A stretch of 64,000 nucleotides of DNA. Origin: UBA8958 sp964571695 (GTDB lineage Bacteria; Desulfobacterota; Syntrophia; Syntrophales; UBA8958). This document shows positions 54,236-62,120 of the stretch, one piece after another. The stretch is taken from positions 284,198 through 348,197 of the forward strand of contig CAZNDG010000001.1 of assembly GCA_964571695.1 (NCBI GenBank), given 5' to 3'. The position numbers were made by a program, and so were the translations under genes. Each line of letters starts with the position of its first letter. Within the stretch, counting starts at the first letter, position 1. Below the pieces are notes generated by a model that was not told the DNA's origin, searched no databases, and saw only the letters and a program-made list of their open reading frames with translations.

Positions 54236-56986
54236 CTACCGATCCAGTTCGCTTCTGACGGCCAGTCCGATTTTTTCCAGCATGTAGGGTTTCCTTACGA
54301 ATGCCCCGGCCCCCAACAACTGGGCCTGATGGACACGGTCCGTTTCCGAGAAGCCACTGGCGATAATCGCCCTCTGGCCCGGCCGGATGTCAATCATCCC
54401 GCGGTAAGTATCCAGGCCGTCCATGCCGGGCTCCATGATCATATCCAGTATGACCAGATCAATCGCTCTGTCCTTGAGGTACAAAAGGGCCTCCTCGCCA
54501 CTCGCGACGGCCTCGACCCGATAGCCGAGCATTTCCAGCATTTGAGAGGCCAACTCCCGTTGTTCTTTCACATCATCCACGATCAGCAATTGTTCCCCCC
54601 TCCCCATATATGAGACCTGGGAGGCCGGACCTTCCTCTCTCACCGCATCCCCAACCGACACGGGGAAGTATAGGGTAAAGGTGCTCCCGCATCCCTTATC
54701 GCTCTGCACGTCTATATATCCCCCATGATCCTTTACAGTCCCCCAGACCACCGCCAGTCCCAGGCCTGTACCACTGCGGCCCATTACCTTCTTCGTGTAG
54801 AAGGGCTCGAATATGTTCTTCACGTCTTCCGGAGATATCCCAATGCCCGTGTCCGATATTGCCAAAACCGCGTATTCTCCCTCCGAAATCTTGTCATAGC
54901 CCCGGATCGGACTATCCAGGTAAGTGTTCCAGGTCTGGATCGTTACCTTTCCCGGCCCGGAAATGGACTCCGCGGCATTCAATATGAGGTTCATAACCGT
55001 TTTACTCAAATGCACAGGCGATCCCTTGATACATGACAATCCCGGATCAAGATCTTTGGAGATCACAAGTTGCGGGTATCGAACCTTCATATTTTCGAAC
55101 TCCGGCGTCTGGAAATAATCCTGGAGTACCTTATTAATGTCAATTGTCTCCTTTACGGTCACGCCCCTCCTGGCCAGAGTAAGCAAATCCTGAACGATTG
55201 CGGCTCCCCGCAGACCCGATTGAAGGATGTTGTCTGCATACCGCCGCAAAACGCTGGTCGCCGGCAGTTTATCGGCCAGCAACTCCGAATATCCAACCAG
55301 TACGCCCAGGACATTGTTAAGGTCGTGCGCTACACCTCCGGCCAACGACCCCAGCATCTCCATCTTCTCGAAACGCTGAAGACGTTCCTCCATGCGCTTA
55401 CGTTCGGTGATATCAACGACGATGCCCCTTAGGCCGATCGTCTTTCCATCCCTGTCGATCGGTGTCGCATAGATGATGACAGGGAATTCCTCGCCGTTCG
55501 CATTCACCGCCATATATTCCATTCCCGTCTGACTTTCCTGCCGCATCATCATCATCATGCTGGCCGCCGCCCTTTCCCGGTCAGGGTCCGCGATCATATC
55601 GAGGGCGCTGAGGCCTCTATCGAACTCGTCCTGCGTATATCCGAACAGGTTAAATGCGTACCTGTTGACATAGGTCAGGCGTCCCTGGCTGTCCAATTCA
55701 AAAACAACCGCGGGAAGCAATTCGGCCATATCTCTGAATTTCTTTTCGCTTTCTCGAAGCGCCTCCTCTGCCAGCTTACGTTCCGTGATGTCCCTGGCGA
55801 CAAACATCACCGCCGTCGGTTTGCCGTTTTCCTTCAAAAGGGTCGAGCGGATATCGATGATGGTCTTCTTCCCGGCGAGATGGTCGATTTCCCATTCAAA
55901 TGACAGGACATCACTGAAGCCTTCCCGTCGTTTTTGCATTGTAACTTGCTGCATCTCGTGCAGATGAGACGGCGTGTAATCCACTAAGCTGCCGCCGACC
56001 GGGCTTATGCCGCCGGTTAGATTGAGAACGGCTTGATTCACATAGAGGATCTTGAAATCAAAATCCACTGTCACGATCAAATCATGAGATGTTTCAGACA
56101 GTTGACGATATTTATCTTCACTTTTTCTCAAGCTGTCTGCCATCAGGCGATACTTCGCTTCCGAGGCCTCAAGTCTTTCGATGTTGGCTTCCTGCTCATG
56201 CCTGACTTCCTGCAGTTCCTGATTGATCCGCTGTAGATTAGCTGCCAGGGATCTTGCTTCATCATACTTTTCCTGAATCTTCCGATCCGCGGTTAGAAGG
56301 TCATCAACGGCTTGCCTGTAGATTCCCAAGTTTAAAATACGGTCCCAGAAGCGAGGCACCTTGCCTGCATTCCAATCAACGCGAAAGAGACACCCCTTGG
56401 CTCCCTGTGCAGGTGCATCTTTCCAAGTCCTTTTTCCATAACGCTCGGCGGTCACCTGGCACTCGATTTCCTGGATGCTTGCCGGGGGCATGCCGAACAT
56501 GGTTGGAATTCCTTCAAGAATGCCCCGGGTATAGTCGCAGTCGCAGCGTGTCTTTTGATCGCCGGAATGATAACGATCTTCCAGAAGTACCCATGTATCC
56601 CCGATCTCATGAATAATTACATCCCCGTTGCGCTTTAACAACCGGTTCAGGATCGGTCCCTGTGAATAGATCGGACGGGGATTCCCCAAGAGGCGTCCGA
56701 TGCGGTTCAGCAGCCCCAATGATTGCAGTCGGTCCGATCTGAGGGCCATATGGTACACGGCACTGTCGTCATCCAGTATGGTGATCATCCGACGATAGAG
56801 GATATGCAGGAAGGCATGGGAAATCCAGTTGTTGGGATCCGAAAGATACGCCTCGTCCAATTCCAGCCCGTCCAGGAGATTCCCTAATGAGCCGTTGTTC
56901 TTTTCGCGCACGTACAGCAGCAGTGTCCTGGTGATTCTACAACTGATTTCAGGTTCTGTAGCCAAGTTTATGTTGCTTGATGCCAT
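54236..56986 (-). CDS. PAS hybrid histidine kinase with V4R-like N-terminal region
   Basis: 916 residues. The first 215 residues, with Cys-rich RCDCDY and the ending EIECQVTAERYGK then GCLFRVDW, resemble V4R/heme-NO-binding-fold sensors; this is a weak pattern match. A coiled coil (about 230-295) follows, then two PAS domains (about 290-410 and 420-540), a HisKA domain with GGVAHDLNNVLGV, an HATPase domain, and a receiver with Asp in LVILDMIMEPG. A run of five Met lies in the second PAS region. It is the first gene of the kinase-FIST-kinase series. Confidence 0.88.
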   Translation of the reverse strand: MASSNINLATEPEISCRITRTLLLYVREKNNGSLGNLLDGLELDEAYLSDPNNWISHAFLHILYRRMITILDDDSAVYHMALRSDRLQSLGLLNRIGRLLGNPRPIYSQGPILNRLLKRNGDVIIHEIGDTWVLLEDRYHSGDQKTRCDCDYTRGILEGIPTMFGMPPASIQEIECQVTAERYGKRTWKDAPAQGAKGCLFRVDWNAGKVPRFWDRILNLGIYRQAVDDLLTADRKIQEKYDEARSLAANLQRINQELQEVRHEQEANIERLEASEAKYRLMADSLRKSEDKYRQLSETSHDLIVTVDFDFKILYVNQAVLNLTGGISPVGGSLVDYTPSHLHEMQQVTMQKRREGFSDVLSFEWEIDHLAGKKTIIDIRSTLLKENGKPTAVMFVARDITERKLAEEALRESEKKFRDMAELLPAVVFELDSQGRLTYVNRYAFNLFGYTQDEFDRGLSALDMIADPDRERAAASMMMMMRQESQTGMEYMAVNANGEEFPVIIYATPIDRDGKTIGLRGIVVDITERKRMEERLQRFEKMEMLGSLAGGVAHDLNNVLGVLVGYSELLADKLPATSVLRRYADNILQSGLRGAAIVQDLLTLARRGVTVKETIDINKVLQDYFQTPEFENMKVRYPQLVISKDLDPGLSCIKGSPVHLSKTVMNLILNAAESISGPGKVTIQTWNTYLDSPIRGYDKISEGEYAVLAISDTGIGISPEDVKNIFEPFYTKKVMGRSGTGLGLAVVWGTVKDHGGYIDVQSDKGCGSTFTLYFPVSVGDAVREEGPASQVSYMGRGEQLLIVDDVKEQRELASQMLEMLGYRVEAVASGEEALLYLKDRAIDLVILDMIMEPGMDGLDTYRGMIDIRPGQRAIIASGFSETDRVHQAQLLGAGAFVRKPYMLEKIGLAVRSELDR

Positions 56987-57214
56987 ACGTCTTAAGAGAG
57001 GGACCGTTTTAAAAGATGGTATTGTAAGAGGACCTTGTCGATGAAATCAAGAAAACTCGCTCATCGATGCGACGGATTGCATGGCCTTTGGATCTGGCGC
57101 TCGTTTATCTCTTCGGGTGCCGGTGAAGACAGTTTCCCTTGAAAAGGTTTAGACGCCTTTAAAGCCTGTGTTAAGGAATGCCTGCATAGCATACTTGATG
57201 ATATGCATCCCCTG

Positions 57215-57235
57215 CCTGAGGTGGATAACCTCAGG
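57215..57235. repeat. Inverted repeat, 7-bp arms
   Basis: CCTGAGG and CCTCAGG separated by TGGATAA, a perfect hairpin. It is not followed by a U tract and has no assigned role; it may be a protein site or a relic of the surrounding open frame. Confidence 0.45.
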
Positions 57236-57427
57236 GGTCAAAAAGCCTATCTCTGAATCATAACCAAGATCAAGACAATTACAGTGGGAGGAATTCTGGC
57301 AAAATGATTGATAGGCCATTTTTATAGATTTTTTTGGATGGATTGATAAAACATTCCTTTTTATGAACAAAATTATAGGAGGGCAGCTTTTTCATGTCAA
57401 GGGGATATTTTTAATTGACAACCTAAA

Positions 57428-57449
57428 TGTAACCATATATATGGTTACA
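57428..57449. promoter_or_regulatory. Perfect 22-base palindrome, candidate operator
   Basis: Each half reads TGTAACCATAT from the outside, so the site is exactly symmetric over 22 bases. It lies 16 bases before the start codon of the CGNR-type regulator, overlapping where its promoter or ribosome binding site should be. An autoregulatory operator is the obvious reading, because a dimeric regulator would contact both halves. Confidence 0.7.
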
Positions 57450-57465
57450 CAGAAGAGGCAATTTC

Positions 57466-58101
57466 ATGACCATCGGAAACTCACATCCCAAATACCGTCG
57501 GTTCAGATTCGATGCCGGCAGTCTTTCCCTGAACTTTGTGGCGACCGTCAGGCATCGAGGCGCCGAGCCGAGAGACCTGCTGATTGCACCGGAAGCGCTA
57601 CCGAAGTGGCTGCACCTGGCTGGTCTTTTCCACATTGATACCACTCCTTCCCAAAATGAATACGAGGAGGCTGTTTTGCTTCGCGAATCCATCCACGCCG
57701 CCGTCCAATCCATCATCCTGAATGCCCAGCCGGAGAGCGGGGACATCGCACGCATCAACTTGGCGGCCGCGTTCCCGCTAGCCGTCCCGCAACTTCACAC
57801 CAACGCCGCCTCGGTAGCATGGGAAACGGATAATCCGGTAAAGGCCTGTTTGGCCGTCATTGCCCGGGATGCCATCACGATCATGACCGGGGCCGAACGG
57901 AAACGCCTGAAGAGATGCGAAAGCGGCGGATGCCGGATGCTCTTTCTCGACAATTCACCGTCGAACCGGCGCCGGTGGTGCGCCATGTCCATCTGCGGCA
58001 ACCGGGAAAAGATCCGGAGCCACCGGCAGCGGAAACAACTCCAAAGTCATGATGATCAAACAGGTGCGAAGATTAGAAATTGCTCTAAAGAAGCTCCTTG
58101 A
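57466..58101 (+). CDS. ABATE/CGNR zinc-finger-type transcriptional regulator
   Basis: 211 residues. The N-terminal part (about 10-120, FDAGSLSLNFVATVRHRG, then a helical region) matches the ABATE ligand-binding domain. The C-terminal part has a CGNR-type zinc site: Cys150, Cys155 (RCESGGCRMLFLD), Cys171 and Cys176 (RRWCAMSICGNR). Such two-domain regulators are common in Actinobacteria and less so elsewhere. A start at 57466 follows AGAAGAGG. The last bases overlap the open frame that becomes the next gene. Confidence 0.86.
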   Translation: MTIGNSHPKYRRFRFDAGSLSLNFVATVRHRGAEPRDLLIAPEALPKWLHLAGLFHIDTTPSQNEYEEAVLLRESIHAAVQSIILNAQPESGDIARINLAAAFPLAVPQLHTNAASVAWETDNPVKACLAVIARDAITIMTGAERKRLKRCESGGCRMLFLDNSPSNRRRWCAMSICGNREKIRSHRQRKQLQSHDDQTGAKIRNCSKEAP

Positions 58102-58193
58102 TACCTTTTCATAAGCAAACAACCTCGGCGGCGGGGGTAATCATTACGCTCTTGGTCGTTAATCATTTAAAATTGCACAAAAGGAGGTATTTT

Positions 58194-59066
58194 ATGGAAC
58201 TGTCGGAAGCGATAATCGAAGGGCTGATCATGGATCACGTCCGCACTTCGCCAGACAATGCCCTGAGAAACGACTCAAACGACAGGGCCTGGGACGATCC
58301 ACTGGTGGGCTACGCCCGGGGGGACGACCCGCTCTTTTTGTTCTTTAAGAGCGACATAGGACCTTTTTTCTGGACCCCCGGGGAGATTTTCGCCCTCACG
58401 TATCCCGGTTCCGACCCGGTACCGGAAGAACTGACGGTGATCAGTTGGGTCCTGCCCCAGACCGAGGCAACGAAGGCAGATAACAGGAATCAGCGGGACT
58501 TGCCGGCGGAGCGTTGGGCGAGGTCACGCAACTACGGAGAAGCATTCAATGCGGAGCTTGCCCGGCATCTGGTCACGTCGCTGCGAGGGGAGGGCATAGA
58601 TTCCGTTGCGCCCGGACTGTCCCCCCATTGGGCCTGGCGTACATCGGAGCGGTACGGATTCTCCTCCAACTGGTCCGAGCGCCATGCGGCGCACGTGGCC
58701 GGTCTCGGCACCTTCAGCCTTTGTGACGGCCTCATCACACCGAAGGGTAAGGCGATGCGCTGCGGCTCCGTGGTGGCCAAAGTCGCTCTTCACCCGACGC
58801 CGCGGCCTTACGATGATTACCGCGCCTATTGCCTTTTTTATTCCCAGGGCAAATGCAGAAAATGCATCTCCCGCTGTCCCGTAGGGGCGATCAGCGAAGC
58901 GGGCCATGACAAAGAACTCTGCCGGAAGTATCTTTTCGAGACCGTCGCCGCCTACACGAAGAACAACTTTGGAATCGAAAGCTACGGCTGCGGCCTTTGC
59001 CAGACGAAGGTCCCCTGCGAGTCACGCATCCCCGTCCAGGAAGACGCGGCGGGAGATGGCAGATAG
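58194..59066 (+). CDS. QueG-like 4Fe-4S protein, regulator-linked
   Basis: 290 residues from ATG 58194, which has an AAAGGAGGT site; the frame is open upstream without one. The block AAHVAGLGTFSLCDGLIT is the family hallmark. A cluster site CRKCISRCP and a second, altered C-rich site (CGLCQTKVPC, where CxxCxxxCP is usual) lie near the C-terminus. It differs clearly from the QueG-like protein at 16494-17348. It is the only gene downstream of the CGNR regulator and is its likely target. Confidence 0.72.
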   Translation: MELSEAIIEGLIMDHVRTSPDNALRNDSNDRAWDDPLVGYARGDDPLFLFFKSDIGPFFWTPGEIFALTYPGSDPVPEELTVISWVLPQTEATKADNRNQRDLPAERWARSRNYGEAFNAELARHLVTSLRGEGIDSVAPGLSPHWAWRTSERYGFSSNWSERHAAHVAGLGTFSLCDGLITPKGKAMRCGSVVAKVALHPTPRPYDDYRAYCLFYSQGKCRKCISRCPVGAISEAGHDKELCRKYLFETVAAYTKNNFGIESYGCGLCQTKVPCESRIPVQEDAAGDGR

Positions 59067-59353
59067 AATTATCCGGCCCATGCCGCTGTCGCTATCTGCG
59101 AACTCCTAGGCTATAGAACCTCTCGCGGTGAGCACTTCGCTGTCTCTTGAAAAAATATTTCCGGAGTAATAAGACTGTACTGATTTTAATTATTTAGATA
59201 GTTACGGCAGTGGCCGTGATTTTGCCCCGCCGGAGCGAGGTGATCTAAGCCGCCGCACCTTCCATAATCCCTTCCCGGCCACCCCGTCGCGTTGCCGTGA
59301 CGCCGGGTGCAGCGGCGTAGTCGCGGCCGGCGAGTGGCCGCCCAAATCCTACC

Positions 59354-60205
59354 TCATTGCGGCGGGGGTGTGAGTTCCCGTGTGGTCGCGTCTATATAGC
59401 CCCCATAATGCTTGTTGGCGATCACCGTGCCGTCGGAAAAGAAGATCCGTCTCTCCCCGCCAAGTTGCAGATAGACCCCCGCAAAGTCGGGGGTTATCCT
59501 GCCCTCGGCATCGTGCTTGAAAAATACCTTGAAGTCCGAGATCTGGGCGTTCCTGGCGTTGAAACCCTCTTTGTTTACAAACTCATAATATTCACTCCAG
59601 AACTTGGCTTGAAAAAGGTTTGTTTTATCGGAACCTGAATACAAGGGGGCATTCCATGACGATGAGCCATTTGTATAATTTACGACGGGCAGCTTGTTTT
59701 CCTTGGCCATCCAAGCGACTAGGTAGTCGGAAAATGATGAATAAATCTCCTTGATGGTGTTATTCATGGCGCCGGCACTAAGGACGATGGAATAATCCTT
59801 TTGGTCCACCGCCCGAACGGCGCCGTAATGGAGCGAGCAACCGACGCGGGGATATTCCGCTGTGGCCGGGTCCGCCGCCAACCAGACATAAACGCCCTTC
59901 GCAGGGCATTGATAACGGCCGTCAATGGCCAGCGACGCCCGGTTGTGCTGCAAATAGTAGGCTCTTTCCTCCTGTTCGATGTGATAACGGTTGGCAAGAC
60001 AGTTCGCCTTATGGCCGCGCTCCAAGTAGGCGGCAAACTGGGACAGGGCGAGGGTCAAAAGAATCCCGATCAGCGCGATGACCAACATGAGTTCCAGGAG
60101 GGAAAAGCCGGCCGTCCGTGAAGTCCGCGCCTTCCCGGGCCTTGCCTTCGGCGGCGTTACGCGCCGGATTTCGAATTCTCTTTCCAATTCAGCAGCCACT
60201 TTCAT
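59354..60205 (-). CDS. Type IV prepilin-like protein with long leader
   Basis: About 283 residues. A prepilin leader of 33 residues ends TAG before FSLLELMLVIALIGILLTLAL; cleavage by prepilin peptidase would give an N-methylated Phe, and Glu is at the usual +5. The leader is unusually long. The mature part is mostly soluble, with Cys in CPAKG and CSLHYG. No pilus or secretion gene is nearby, so this is a lone pseudopilin or minor pilin. The call of the start at 60205 assumes that the upstream TTG is not used. Confidence 0.8.
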   Translation of the reverse strand: MKVAAELEREFEIRRVTPPKARPGKARTSRTAGFSLLELMLVIALIGILLTLALSQFAAYLERGHKANCLANRYHIEQEERAYYLQHNRASLAIDGRYQCPAKGVYVWLAADPATAEYPRVGCSLHYGAVRAVDQKDYSIVLSAGAMNNTIKEIYSSFSDYLVAWMAKENKLPVVNYTNGSSSWNAPLYSGSDKTNLFQAKFWSEYYEFVNKEGFNARNAQISDFKVFFKHDAEGRITPDFAGVYLQLGGERRIFFSDGTVIANKHYGGYIDATTRELTPPPQ

Positions 60206-60211
60206 AATCAA

Positions 60212-60394
60212 TCACCGATAATATATAAACCAGATCGAATCCCTCGGGAAAAATGCCGCCGCCAAAAAGGGGGTGGTGATCCGGTCGTAGACGAATAGTT
60301 TGTCCATAAAAAGGCGGCTGGACGCCTCCGAGTCGCCGCCGCTTTGTTTGCTCCAATCCTGAAGGCGGAAATATTTCCTCTTGGCGTTGAACAT
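60212..60394 (-). CDS. Small uncertain protein upstream of the prepilin gene
   Basis: 60 codons, from ATG 60394 to a TGA seven bases before the prepilin start (...FFPRDSIWFIYYR). It looks protein-like and is not obviously a shadow, but no ribosome binding site is clear and an overlapping frame (60189-60473) competes. If real it would be translated together with the prepilin. It is not recognised. Confidence 0.3.
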   Translation of the reverse strand: MFNAKRKYFRLQDWSKQSGGDSEASSRLFMDKLFVYDRITTPFLAAAFFPRDSIWFIYYR

Positions 60395-60673
60395 ATATCA
60401 TGGCACTAATGGCCGGCAGGGCCACATTGACAAGATTCGCCTCAAACTGATACACGAATCCGGCCATTGCCATGCATCCGACGATAGAACGCTGTCTTAA
60501 ATCCGGGGTTGTTTCTTTAAGATTCAGCCTGTGATCCTCGCTTGAAGAATTTCCACCGGTGAAGACTTCCTATGGGCAACTTTTAATCTTCAGTTATTCG
60601 CCTATCTGTAAACCAGCTTATATTCTGACGGTCTTTTCGGGCACAAATCTTCACGGAGGAGGTTCCAGATGAA

Positions 60674-61990
60674 TCACCGGCTCTTCAATATCCGTTGCCA
60701 GTTGGCGCACCCCTGGGCATGTCCCATGTCACAGGCCTTCTGGAAATCCGATATTGCCCGTGGATTGCCGATCTGAGCATAGACCATGCCCCTGATGTTA
60801 TAGGCGTCAGGGCATTTCGGATCCAGTTCGATAGACCTGTTGAGATCCTCGATCGCTTTACTGAACTGGCCCTGGAAGGCCTGGCAGACGCCCCGGCCCA
60901 GATAGGCCTTGGCATTGCGCGGCGTCAGTTCGATGACCCGGTTGAAATCATTGGCGGCCTCAGAGAACCGTTTCTCGTCAAGGAGGACCGCCCCACGGTT
61001 CATGTAGGCCATAGGTGTCCAAGGGCCGCCAATAGCGATAGCCCGGCTGAAGTCCTCTATGGCCCGGCGGGGATTCTTTCTTTTCTCACGCGTATAAATG
61101 AACCCTCGTCCCACATAGGACACCGCTTCGTCGGGATGTGCCGCAATTGCCTTGTCCAGTTCCCCGATGGCTTGATCATACTGTTCCTGAAACAGGTAGA
61201 TCGCCGCCTGGGCAAAAATAGCTTCCCGGCTTCGGGGTTTCAGGGCGATGACCTTGCGGAAATCATTGGCGGCGAGTTCAAACTGCGCCTTGTCGTTTGT
61301 CGTAAGCCCACGGTTGTAATAGGCAATGCCACGATGATGATATGCCTCGGCGTAATCGGGATTCAGGGCGATGACCCGGGTAAATTCCTCAATGGCCAGA
61401 GCTTCCTCCCGACTGACCGTATGCTGTAAGCCTTTCTCGAACCATTCATTGGCTTGGAAGCGTTTCTCCTCATCGGATATTCTTGCCTCCAACTGCTTCT
61501 TTCCCGCCCCTCCCCTGGCCAGAGACAGTTCCTTCTTCAGGACTTCCATTTCTTTTTGATTCTGGGCGTACTCGCGCTGGATCTTCTTGAAATCCTCGAC
61601 AATCGATCTTTCTTTCACGTTTCCGGCCATCTCCGTCATCCTGTCAGAGTTTACCCTGGCCTTTATCTTCACCCAGAAATGAAATCCATCACCGACAATC
61701 GTTCGCTTCTTGTCCAGGATAGCCACCTCGATGGTGCCCGAGGCCAGAACCTTCACTTCATCTTCCGTCAATTGGAAATTCTTTACCTTGCTGTAACTCT
61801 CCACATACGTGCCGGCCTCCTCCAATGCTATTCTCTTGGCGTCAAGAAGGGCCCGGCTTTCCGCTACGCTCGGAGTTTCGCCGTCACCCATGTTATAGTT
61901 GCCCTCGGAGATGATCTCCTTGATCTCGGCAACCCCGACGACAGGTAAAAACAGCAACAACAACGTCATAACACCGATCAGCTTTTTCAT
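60674..61990 (-). CDS. Secreted TPR protein with LPP20/FlgT-like N-terminal domain
   Basis: 438 residues from ATG 61990 behind AAGGA; the open frame runs 12 codons further up. A signal peptide (MKKLIGVMTLLLLFLPVVGVA) is followed by an about 110-residue domain with the GD-rich, ALLDAKRIALEEAGTYVES pattern of FlgT/LPP20-type domains. A short coiled coil and about six TPR repeats (residues 190-430, NPDYAEAYHHRGIAYYNRG type) complete it. TPRs bind partner proteins. It lies downstream of the caspase gene on the same strand with a gap of about 130 bases. Confidence 0.85.
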   Translation of the reverse strand: MKKLIGVMTLLLLFLPVVGVAEIKEIISEGNYNMGDGETPSVAESRALLDAKRIALEEAGTYVESYSKVKNFQLTEDEVKVLASGTIEVAILDKKRTIVGDGFHFWVKIKARVNSDRMTEMAGNVKERSIVEDFKKIQREYAQNQKEMEVLKKELSLARGGAGKKQLEARISDEEKRFQANEWFEKGLQHTVSREEALAIEEFTRVIALNPDYAEAYHHRGIAYYNRGLTTNDKAQFELAANDFRKVIALKPRSREAIFAQAAIYLFQEQYDQAIGELDKAIAAHPDEAVSYVGRGFIYTREKRKNPRRAIEDFSRAIAIGGPWTPMAYMNRGAVLLDEKRFSEAANDFNRVIELTPRNAKAYLGRGVCQAFQGQFSKAIEDLNRSIELDPKCPDAYNIRGMVYAQIGNPRAISDFQKACDMGHAQGCANWQRILKSR

Positions 61991-62120
61991 GTCATTGTCC
62001 TTTTTCCCGGATGTAACAGCCGCCACAGCAACGCCGGGAAGAACCTTATGTAAAAATCCCGAAAGAAGAATCGTGGCGGTGATATTTTCCCATATCTCTT
62101 CATGGTTTAGACCATGTCAA

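Larger units (their letters stand above)
56987..57465. other. Gap between the kinase cluster and the CGNR regulator
   Basis: A/T-rich, divergent promoter region. A minus-strand open frame (57149-57370, 73 codons) encodes something not recognised, with no good ribosome binding site. Within it CCTGAGG-TGGATAA-CCTCAGG (57215-57235) is a perfect 7-bp inverted repeat. The right end holds the 22-base palindrome at 57428-57449. I see no other gene. Confidence 0.5.

Noticed and set aside
60189..60473. 94-codon minus-strand frame overlapping the prepilin start
   Set aside because: It overlaps the prepilin start and competes with the better 60-codon frame; its C-terminal part looks like a shadow.
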